Shown: one piece after another, positions 25,452 through 32,465 of the stretch | Position numbering within the stretch: position 1 is the first letter of the stretch | How the letters are laid out: each line of letters begins with the position of its first letter | Assembly (NCBI GenBank): GCA_965242595.1 | Contig: OZ251464.1 | Location: 2,418,001-2,482,000, forward strand | DNA from: SP197 sp965242595 | GTDB lineage: Bacteria; Pseudomonadota; Alphaproteobacteria; SP197 | Length of the DNA: 64,000 bases | Direction: 5' to 3' | Position numbers and translations under genes: made by a program | The notes under the pieces: model-generated | What the model saw: the letters and a program-made list of their open reading frames with translations, nothing else | The model's database searches: none | What the model was told of the DNA's origin: nothing

Positions 25452-25466
25452 CGCAGATCAAGCAGA

Positions 25467-26678
25467 TCAAAGGGAGGTATCCGGAACCGCTTCCTCCGCA
25501 TGGATTCGTTTGAGGAACGCCCTCCACTGCCGGAACTGCTCCCGCGCATCGCCGGTCAGCTCGACCGTCTCGTTCTCCAGTTCGATGACCTGCGGCGCCA
25601 CTTCGATGTCGAGCGATTGACCGAGCTCGGTAAGGGCCTCGGCGTGGACCTTGCTTTCGGCCCGGCTCTGAAAGCTGTCTCCCAGGAACGAGGCGCCGAC
25701 GCCGACAGCGGCCGCGCCGGCGACAAGGGTGCCGGTATCGTAGTTGTCATAGCCCTGGGTCGCGGCGACGGCGCCGCCCACCGCCAGCAACGCGCCGAGA
25801 ATGCCCTTCACGACGGCCTCGTTCTCCGCTTCCCGCTTCGCCTTGGCTTCGGGCAGGCTATGCTCCTGCCAGACGGTGTAACTTTCACCGGTCTTCTGAA
25901 CGAATGCGTCGTAGTGAGTCTGCATCCGGTCCATGAAGAGTCCGTCCCGCACCCGAAGGGCGCGGATGCGCGCAAGCATCGGATCGTCTTCGGCCGGCAA
26001 TCCGGCCAGGGTGACGCGCCCGCCCTGCTCCTCGACATAATCTGCGAAAACATCGTCGGCATAGGCGTTGGCGAAGCGGAGTTCGGCGATATGGCGCAAT
26101 GTCGCGAGCTCCTCGTTCGAGCGGCCCTTCACCAGTTCCGCGATGTCTGCGGCCGCCTCGTCGAACACGGGCCGATACGGATCCTTGCCCTCGTTGCGAA
26201 CACTGGTCCAGAAATAGGTTTTCACACGATGATCGTAGTTGCGATCCATCCAGGTGTTGCCGCCGATATCGACCACCTTGACGTCGATCTCGACATCCTC
26301 GCCATTCGATTCCTCGATCCTGCCCATGACATAGAGATCCCCGGTCACCTGGGCATCGGGGGCGACACGAACATCGCCGAAGACGCCGGTGGCCTGGAGA
26401 GACTGCTTGAGCGCCACGGCGAAGCGATTGCCTTCGGTCCGGCGCAGTTCCGGCCATACCCCTTCTTCTTCGTAATCGTCCGGATCTTCGGGGATTCCAG
26501 GGTCGAACACCAGAACCACGACATCGGGCCGCACGCCCAGATGGGGGCCGGCAGCCAGGCTGTCGGGAGGATCGATCGAAGGGCCGACCAGGGGGCCGAC
26601 TCCCTTTCCCAAATCCGCACAACCGCTCAGCCCCGCCAGGGCGAGCACCAGCAGGAGACTATTCAGAGATCTGGGCAT
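25467..26678 (-). CDS. Predicted outer-membrane lipoprotein of the vWA/TolQ-like operon
   Basis: A 403-residue protein with a clear lipoprotein signal: M-P-R-S start, hydrophobic core and lipobox L-S-G-C with Cys20. The next residue is Ala, so Lol sorting to the outer membrane is expected. The start is set by an AAGGAGG site a few bases before the ATG at 26678; an ATG five codons upstream would bury that site. The middle (about 55-160) has alternating strands like other envelope lipoproteins. Near residues 285-330 a Gly/Ala-rich segment (G-A-A-A-V-G-V-G-A) could insert in membrane. Two 60-base lines inside it (26221-26280, 26461-26520) have only 32 and 33 G/C. Function unknown. Confidence 0.8.
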   Translation of the reverse strand: MPRSLNSLLLVLALAGLSGCADLGKGVGPLVGPSIDPPDSLAAGPHLGVRPDVVVLVFDPGIPEDPDDYEEEGVWPELRRTEGNRFAVALKQSLQATGVFGDVRVAPDAQVTGDLYVMGRIEESNGEDVEIDVKVVDIGGNTWMDRNYDHRVKTYFWTSVRNEGKDPYRPVFDEAAADIAELVKGRSNEELATLRHIAELRFANAYADDVFADYVEEQGGRVTLAGLPAEDDPMLARIRALRVRDGLFMDRMQTHYDAFVQKTGESYTVWQEHSLPEAKAKREAENEAVVKGILGALLAVGGAVAATQGYDNYDTGTLVAGAAAVGVGASFLGDSFQSRAESKVHAEALTELGQSLDIEVAPQVIELENETVELTGDAREQFRQWRAFLKRIHAEEAVPDTSL

Positions 26679-27237
26679 CGTCGCCTCCTTCATCGACAGG
26701 CTGGACAGGCAGCCCTTTGTATTTGCGATATTGGTTCCACAGGCGGGCCCGGATGACCGGATCGGTTTCCTTCATCGCCGCCAGGCGGATCTGGGCCTCG
26801 AGCACGCTGTCATTGTCCCCATCCGGGATGTCCTCGGGCACCTTGCCATGGCTGGCCGCGTCCTGGCCCTCGGGCGCGACGGCGGCGGCTTCGATGTCGT
26901 CGGCGGGCGGGCGCTCCTGCGCTCCGGCTTCCGGTGTGTCGGCGCCCCCCTCCGCCTCGGTGCCGCGCACACCCGCCGCCGCGCTGGCTCCGCCGGCACC
27001 GCCACCCGCGCCACCCTGCGCGGCGGCCTGGCACTCGTCGAAGCGGGCCAGGGAATCGTAGAATGCGGCCTCCATCAGGGCCACCCTTTCCGCGCGGGTG
27101 AGCAGCTTGCCTTCAGCGTCGAAATCGACGGCTTCCGGCTCGCAATCGGGGGGCTCTGGATCCTCGCCATGAACCGCGCCGGACAGAAAAACACATGCCA
27201 GCACGGCACAAAGAACCGCATCCCGCATGAAGCGCAT
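26659..27237 (-). CDS. Secreted low-complexity protein, first gene of the vWA/TolQ-like operon
   Basis: A 192-residue exported protein. A signal peptide covers about 1-24 (A-V-L-A-C-V-F-L core, cleavage near V-H-G). The mature part has two or three cysteines near its start (P-D-C-E and D-E-C-Q), a Gly/Ala-rich low-complexity middle (about 75-130) and a charged C-terminus. Two ATGs (27237 and 27228) are possible starts; the first is used. Its 3' end overlaps the lipoprotein gene by 20 bases, which places it in the same transcript. No family recognised. Confidence 0.7.
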   Translation of the reverse strand: MRFMRDAVLCAVLACVFLSGAVHGEDPEPPDCEPEAVDFDAEGKLLTRAERVALMEAAFYDSLARFDECQAAAQGGAGGGAGGASAAAGVRGTEAEGGADTPEAGAQERPPADDIEAAAVAPEGQDAASHGKVPEDIPDGDNDSVLEAQIRLAAMKETDPVIRARLWNQYRKYKGLPVQPVDEGGDDAQISE

Positions 27238-27464
27238 GGCGTGTCCCCGGCCGGTGCCCTGACTATCTCTCCACCACATCCTCAGACCGAACCCACACCC
27301 TCGCTCCAGCGCGAGACGGCGGGCGGTGCCGGTTGCGAGAGGGTGAGGATATCGCCCAGCCGGGTTGCCGGCAAGGATTCGGGCCATGAATCGAAGAGAA
27401 GGAGCGCCGCCACCGCCGCCCCGAACGGCGCGGATAAAGTGGATGAAAAGGCCCGCCCGCCTCT
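27238..27464. promoter_or_regulatory. Probable promoter region of the eight-gene envelope operon
   Basis: This 227-base gap lies upstream of the first operon gene and downstream of rpe, both on the minus strand. It holds an imperfect inverted repeat, 27297-27304 with 27335-27344 (one-base bulge). I see no convincing -35/-10 pair or known operator, and no open frame with a ribosome-binding site. The call as promoter region rests on position. Confidence 0.35.
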
Positions 27465-28139
27465 TCACGCGCCCCCGCGCAGGGCGGCGATGCTGGCGGC
27501 ATAGGTCTGTGGGCCGCCGCGAAAGACGGAGGTGCCGGCAACCAGCACATCGGCCCCGGCCGCCACCGCCAGCCCGGCCGTCTCCGGCTCGATGCCGCCA
27601 TCCACTTCCAGATCGATGGTCCGTCCGTTCCGGTCGATCATGGCGCGCAGGGCGGCGATCCTGGCCGGGGCCGCCCGGTCGAAAGACTGGCCGCCAAAGC
27701 CCGGTTCCACGCTCATCGCCAGCACCAGATCGGCGATATCCAGCAGGCCGGCGACGGCAGCGGCCGGCGTCGCCGGCTTCAGCGCCACGCCGGCCTTCGC
27801 GCCCGCTGCCTTGATCCGCCGCAGGATGGGGCGGATGTCGTCGCCCGCCTCCACATGCACGGTCACGATATCGGCGCCCGCCGCCAGGAAAGCATCCAGC
27901 AACGGTTCCACCGGGCGGATCATCAGATGCACATCGAAAGGCTTAGCGCTGGCCGGGCGCAGGGCAGCGACGACGGGCGGCCCCAGGGTGAGATTGGGCA
28001 CGAAATGGCCGTCCATGACGTCGATGTGAATCCAGTCGCAGCCGGCCTCGTCGATGGCGCGAAGCTCCGCGCCCAGGCACGCGAAATCGGCCGCCAGGAT
28101 GGAGGGAGCGATGCGGACGGGCTGTTGCACGCGCGCCAT
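27465..28139 (-). CDS. rpe: Ribulose-phosphate 3-epimerase
   Basis: A 224-residue TIM-barrel enzyme interconverting ribulose 5-phosphate and xylulose 5-phosphate in the pentose phosphate pathway. The key blocks are all present: I-A-P-S-I-L-A-A-D-F at the start, H-I-D-V-M-D-G-H-F-V-P-N near residue 38, D-V-H-L-M-I, S-V-E-P-G-F-G-G-Q near 145 and E-V-D-G-G-I near 178, giving the two catalytic aspartates and metal ligands. It lies 9 bases downstream of rsmB on the same strand, so the two are probably one transcript. Confidence 0.97.
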   Translation of the reverse strand: MARVQQPVRIAPSILAADFACLGAELRAIDEAGCDWIHIDVMDGHFVPNLTLGPPVVAALRPASAKPFDVHLMIRPVEPLLDAFLAAGADIVTVHVEAGDDIRPILRRIKAAGAKAGVALKPATPAAAVAGLLDIADLVLAMSVEPGFGGQSFDRAAPARIAALRAMIDRNGRTIDLEVDGGIEPETAGLAVAAGADVLVAGTSVFRGGPQTYAASIAALRGGA

Positions 28140-28148
28140 GCTGGCAGG

Positions 28149-29462
28149 TCAGCCCATCCGCCGCAAGCGCATGGCGAAGAAGCCATCCATGCCGCCTTCC
28201 GCCGCCATATGGCAGGGCAGCGTGCGCAGACAGCCGCGCCCGTCGATGGCGAAGGCGGCTTCGCCCAGTTCGTCCGCCGCCACCGGATCGTGGCGCCAGC
28301 CGCCGCCCGGGGCGCGCTCTGCCTGCGCCTCGCCCTCTTCCGGCTGCAACGAGCAGACCGCATAGACCAGCATGCCGCCGGGCTTCAGGCAGGCGGCCGC
28401 GTTGGCGATCATGGCCGCCTGCAGCCGGGCCAGCCGGGCCGGGTCGTCCGGGCGCTTGGTCCAGGCGATGTCGGGGTGGCGGCGGATGGCGCCGGTGCCG
28501 CTGCAGGGCGCGTCCAGCAGGCAGGCATCGAAGGGCGTGGCCGGGCGCCAGCCGGTGGCGTCGGCCTCCACCACCTCGACATCCAGGCCCAGGCGGTCCA
28601 TGTTGGCGGCCAACCGCGCCAGCCGCTGCGGCGAGCGGTCGAGCGCCGTCACCACAGCACCGGCTGCCGCCAGTTGCGCTGTCTTGCCGCCCGGCGCCGC
28701 GCACATATCCAGCACCCGCTTGCCCGCCACCTGGCCCAGAAGCCGTGCCGGCAGCGCGGCGGCCGCGTCCTGCACCCACCAGGCGCCAGCGGCGAAACCC
28801 GGCAGTTCCGCCACCGCGCGCGGGGGCGCAAGGCGCAGGCCGCCGGTCGGGAGCGGCCTGGCATCCAGGCGCCGCGCCCAGCCGGCCGCCGCGCCCTTTA
28901 TCGTGATGTCCAGCCCCGGGCGATGGCCATGGGCTTCGGCGATGGCGCGCGCCTTTCCAGCGCCGAAGGCGGCGTGCCAGGAACGATAGAGCCAATCGGG
29001 CGCGTTGAGACGCGGCCCGTCCTGTCCGGCCATCATGGCGGCACCCTGGCGGGCCAGGCGCCGCAGCACGGCGTTGACCAGCGACGCATGGCCGGGCGCT
29101 CGGCGCTGCGCCAGGGTGACGGCGGCCGAGACGGCGGCATGGGGCGCGGTGCCCAGAAACAGCAACTCCGCCACGCCGGCGCGCAGGATGGCCCGCGCCC
29201 TCCGCGCCCGCCCCGGCAGCGGACGATCGAGGCAGGCGGCGACCAGTGCGTCGATCTGCCCCAGGCGGCGGCAGGTCTCGGCCGTCACCGCCCGCACCCG
29301 CGCCCGGTCGCGGTCCGGGAGAGTGGCAAAGCGGCTTTCGTCCTCCAGCGCGCGTTCCAGCGGCCGGCGCTCTTCCAGGCAGGCGACAAGCGCGTCCAGC
29401 GCCACCATGCGGGCCTCATGGCCGCCCGCCTTCTCTCCGGCCCGCGCGCGGGGTGAGGGCAT
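28149..29462 (-). CDS. rsmB: 16S rRNA m5C967 methyltransferase RsmB
   Basis: A 437-residue RNA methyltransferase. An N-terminal NusB-like RNA-binding domain (about 15-145) precedes a SAM-dependent core with M-C-A-A-P-G-G-K-T near residue 245. Both catalytic cysteines are visible: D-A-P-C-S-G-T-G and A-V-C-S-L-Q-P-E-E. The order and length match RsmB/Sun. The ATG at 29462 gives a short basic lead before the NusB domain. It is divergent from the SDR cluster, with 112 bases between starts. Confidence 0.95.
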   Translation of the reverse strand: MPSPRARAGEKAGGHEARMVALDALVACLEERRPLERALEDESRFATLPDRDRARVRAVTAETCRRLGQIDALVAACLDRPLPGRARRARAILRAGVAELLFLGTAPHAAVSAAVTLAQRRAPGHASLVNAVLRRLARQGAAMMAGQDGPRLNAPDWLYRSWHAAFGAGKARAIAEAHGHRPGLDITIKGAAAGWARRLDARPLPTGGLRLAPPRAVAELPGFAAGAWWVQDAAAALPARLLGQVAGKRVLDMCAAPGGKTAQLAAAGAVVTALDRSPQRLARLAANMDRLGLDVEVVEADATGWRPATPFDACLLDAPCSGTGAIRRHPDIAWTKRPDDPARLARLQAAMIANAAACLKPGGMLVYAVCSLQPEEGEAQAERAPGGGWRHDPVAADELGEAAFAIDGRGCLRTLPCHMAAEGGMDGFFAMRLRRMG

Positions 29463-29574
29463 GTTCGTTTGCGACCCTGGCAAAAGTTGCAATCGTGCAG
29501 CAGTGTGGTGGAATCTGTGTCGATGTCGCGTCTGCCCGGCCCGCACGGGATAAACTTGACCCAGGAGGGCGTGC

Positions 29575-30357
29575 ATGAGCACCCGCCACCATCGCAGATT
29601 CGATCTTTCGGGCAAGGTCGCCGTCGTCACCGGCGCCGGGCGCGGACTGGGCAAGGCGATGGCCGCCGGGCTGGCCGAGGCTGGAGCGCGTGTCGTGGTG
29701 GCCGGGCGCACCGAGGTGGATGTGGAGGCCAGCGCGGCGGAGATCCGCGCGGGCGGCGGCCAGGCGCTGGCCTTTGCCTTCGATGCCACCTGCCGCGCCC
29801 AGTGCCGCCGCCTGTTCGAGGTCGCCATCGCAGGCTTCGGCGGCCTCGACATCGCCGTCGTCAACCACGGCATCGGGCGCGCCCGCCCGGCCGTGGAGGT
29901 GACGGACGAAGCCCTGGCCGAGATGCTGGACATCAACCTGAAATCGGCCTTCGTCGCCGGCCAGGAAGCGGCAAGGCGCATGGTGGAGCGCGGGCGGGGC
30001 GGAGCCATCGTCTTCACCTCGTCCACCGGCTCTCTGGTGGCCTTCGACGGCCTTGCCACCTATGGCGCCGCCAAGGGCGGGGTCGATCAGATGACGCGCC
30101 ACTTCGCGCAGGAGCTGGCGCCCCACGGCATCCGCGTCAACGCCGTCAATCCGGGCTATATGGAACACCATATGCGCGGGGCCAGCGGACGCCACGAAAG
30201 CGCGCAGATGGCCGAAGAGGTGCGCCTTGCCACGCCCATGGCGCGACGCGGACGGGCCGAGGAGATGGTGGGGCCGGTGGTTTTTCTGGCCTCGGAGGCC
30301 GCCAGTTTCGTCACCGGCCATGTCATGCCGGTGGATGGCGGCTATGTGGCGGTCTGA
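29575..30357 (+). CDS. Classical SDR dehydrogenase, first of tandem pair
   Basis: A 260-residue NAD(P)-dependent short-chain dehydrogenase. Glycine motif T-G-A-G-R-G-L-G near residues 19-26, N-H-G-I (variant of N-A-G) near 95, catalytic Ser in F-T-S-S-T-G, and Y-G-A-A-K as the Tyr-Lys pair near 161-165. The C-terminal V-D-G-G-Y signature is present. It opens a plus-strand cluster with a second SDR, an MFS carrier, two FAD-GcvT demethylases and an MttB homologue, so it may oxidise an alcohol or carbonyl intermediate of that pathway. The substrate cannot be named. Confidence 0.92.
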   Translation: MSTRHHRRFDLSGKVAVVTGAGRGLGKAMAAGLAEAGARVVVAGRTEVDVEASAAEIRAGGGQALAFAFDATCRAQCRRLFEVAIAGFGGLDIAVVNHGIGRARPAVEVTDEALAEMLDINLKSAFVAGQEAARRMVERGRGGAIVFTSSTGSLVAFDGLATYGAAKGGVDQMTRHFAQELAPHGIRVNAVNPGYMEHHMRGASGRHESAQMAEEVRLATPMARRGRAEEMVGPVVFLASEAASFVTGHVMPVDGGYVAV

Positions 30358-30370
30358 CGGGCTTGGTGCC

Positions 30371-31144
30371 GTGGCCGGCTCGCCCTTCGATCTCTCCGGG
30401 CGCTGCGCCGTCGTCACCGGCGCCGGGCGCGGGCTGGGGGCTGCCATGGCCGCGGCGCTGGCGGCGGCCGGTGCCCATGTCGTGCTGGCGGCCAGGACGC
30501 AGGCCGAGATCGACGCCGTTGCCGGGCGGATCGCGGCCGCTGGCGGCAATGCCCATGCGCTGGCCTGCGACGCCACCTGCCGGGACCAGGTGGCGCGGAC
30601 GCTCGACGCTGCGGTCGCACACTGCGGCGGCCTCGACATCATGATTATCAACCATGGCGTGGGGCCGGCCATGCCCTTGCTGGAGGTAACCGACGGTGAC
30701 CTTGACCGGGTGATCGGCGTCAATCTTGCCAGCGCCTTCCTGTGCGCCCAGGAAGCCGGGCGGCGGATGATCGCCCAGGGCCGTGGCGGAGCCATCGTGG
30801 CGGTGTCGTCTTCGGCCAGCCGCGTGGCCTGCCCCGGCTATGGCGCCTATGGCGCAGCGAAGGGCGGTATGGACCAGATGGTGCGCCAACTGGCGAAGGA
30901 ATGGGCGCCCCACAACATTCGCGTCAACGCCGTCAACCCCGGCTATACCGACAACGAGATGGCCGGCACCGCCGATGTGCACGACACGCCGGAGGTGGCC
31001 CGCTTCGTTCGCCGCTTCGTCCCCTTCGCCAGGCGCGCCAGGGCGGACGAGATCGCCGGTCCCGTCGTTTTCCTGGCGTCGGACGCCGCCAGCTATATCA
31101 CCGGTCACAGCCTGTTCGTGGACGGCGGCCTGGCCGCGGTGTGA
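30371..31144 (+). CDS. Classical SDR dehydrogenase, second of tandem pair
   Basis: A 257-residue paralogue of the preceding gene, similar along its whole length: T-G-A-G-R-G-L-G, I-N-H-G-V, V-S-S-S and Y-G-A-A-K in the same positions, so it too should be active. The start is uncertain: the GTG at 30371 gives a normal lead to the first strand and clears the upstream stop, while ATGs at 30344 and 30335 would overlap the preceding gene and add 9 or 12 residues. Tandem duplication followed by divergence is the simplest origin. Confidence 0.9.
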   Translation: MAGSPFDLSGRCAVVTGAGRGLGAAMAAALAAAGAHVVLAARTQAEIDAVAGRIAAAGGNAHALACDATCRDQVARTLDAAVAHCGGLDIMIINHGVGPAMPLLEVTDGDLDRVIGVNLASAFLCAQEAGRRMIAQGRGGAIVAVSSSASRVACPGYGAYGAAKGGMDQMVRQLAKEWAPHNIRVNAVNPGYTDNEMAGTADVHDTPEVARFVRRFVPFARRARADEIAGPVVFLASDAASYITGHSLFVDGGLAAV

Positions 31145-31194
31145 CGGGCGGGGCAAAGCGCGACGCAGCCCGGCCGCGCCCAGGGAGATCCGCG

Positions 31195-32436
31195 ATGGCG
31201 TTTCGCAACCCGCTGCTGGCCGACTGGTCGGGGGTTCTGAAGGACGGCTGGCGAAGCCCGCAGATCATGCTGCTGGTGCTTGCCGGCGCCTTCCCTCTCG
31301 CCTTCGAGCCGTGGATGGCGCTGATCAACAATTTCGCCGTGGACGAGGTCGGCTTCGACGGGCTGGAGCGCGGCATCCTGGAATCGGTGCGCGAGATTCC
31401 GGGCTTCCTCGCCTTCACCGTCGGCTATCTGCTGCTGCTGTGGCGCCAGCAGACCTTCGCCATCCTGACCCTGGCGACGATGGGCGTCGGCGTAGCGCTG
31501 ACCGGGCTGCTGCCCACCGTGTGGGGGCTTTATTTCACCACTCTGGCGATGTCGGCCGGCTTCCACTTCCTTGCCACCATGGAGCAGTCGCTCTCCATGC
31601 AATGGACCTCGAAGGAGGAGCTGCCGCTGGTGCTGGGGCGCATGGCGGCGATGGCGTCGGCGGGTTCGCTGGTGGCCTATGCCCTGGTTTATGTCGCCTT
31701 CGAGTTCATGGCCGCGCCCTACTGGATCGTCTATCTGATCGCTGGCGGCGGCGTGGTGGCACTGGCGCTGTTCTGCCGCCTGTTCTTCCCCGCCTTCCCC
31801 GACGACCGCTTCCAGGCCCAGACGCTGGTGCTGAAGCGGCGCTACTGGCTCTATTACGCGCTGGAGTTCATGTCGGGGGGCCGGCGCCAGATCTTCGTCG
31901 CCTTCGCCGCCTTCCTGATGGTGGCCGAGTTCGGCTACCGCCCCGAAGCGGTGGTGGCGCTGTTCGCCGTCAACCACATGGTCGCCATGGCCATCGCGCC
32001 GCGCATCGGGCGGCTGATCGTGCGCTGGGGGGAACGCCCGGCGCTGGTGCTGGAATATCTGGGGCTGATCGGCATTTTCGTCGCCTATGCGCTGGTGGAG
32101 ACCGCCTGGCTCGCCGCCCTGCTCTACGTGCTCGATCACCTCTTCTTCGCGCTTGCCATCGCCATCAAGAGCTATTTCCGCAAGATCGCCGATCCCGCCG
32201 ACATCTCCTCGACCGCCGGTGTCTCCTTCACCATCAACCACATCGCGGCCGTCACCATGCCGTGGATGCTGGGCCTGATCTGGATTGCCGACGAAGACGG
32301 CCGCATGATCGTCTTCCTGGTGGGCGCCGCCATGGCCGCATTCTCGCTGGCGCTGGCGCTGATGATACCCTCGCACCCGGCACCGGGCCGCGAGACCGTG
32401 CTGTGGCGCCGCACCGTTCCGCAGCCAGCCGGGTGA
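31195..32436 (+). CDS. MFS transporter of the methylated-amine cluster
   Basis: A 413-residue inner-membrane carrier with about twelve helices. Loop residues between the second and third helices are basic but the classical G-x-x-x-D-R-x-G-R-R motif is weak. An AGGGAG site at 31182-31187 precedes the ATG at 31195. It lies between the SDR pair and the FAD-GcvT genes, with short gaps of 50 and 29 bases, so it likely imports the substrate of the pathway. Substrate identity is inference from context only. Confidence 0.88.
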   Translation: MAFRNPLLADWSGVLKDGWRSPQIMLLVLAGAFPLAFEPWMALINNFAVDEVGFDGLERGILESVREIPGFLAFTVGYLLLLWRQQTFAILTLATMGVGVALTGLLPTVWGLYFTTLAMSAGFHFLATMEQSLSMQWTSKEELPLVLGRMAAMASAGSLVAYALVYVAFEFMAAPYWIVYLIAGGGVVALALFCRLFFPAFPDDRFQAQTLVLKRRYWLYYALEFMSGGRRQIFVAFAAFLMVAEFGYRPEAVVALFAVNHMVAMAIAPRIGRLIVRWGERPALVLEYLGLIGIFVAYALVETAWLAALLYVLDHLFFALAIAIKSYFRKIADPADISSTAGVSFTINHIAAVTMPWMLGLIWIADEDGRMIVFLVGAAMAAFSLALALMIPSHPAPGRETVLWRRTVPQPAG

Positions 32437-32465
32437 GCGCGGGGGCAAGAGAGCGAGGAGGGACG

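Noticed and set aside
18867..27237. Reading the TolQ-like operon as the Tol-Pal system or as Zorya.
   Set aside because: No TolR, TolA, TolB or Pal and no ZorB-type OmpA domain, ZorC or ZorD/helicase is present; the partner proteins carry vWA domains instead.
29463..29574. Small RNA or promoter element between rsmB and the SDR cluster.
   Set aside because: The 112-base gap between divergent starts must hold promoters, but no convincing -35/-10 pair, operator or structured RNA could be picked out by eye.
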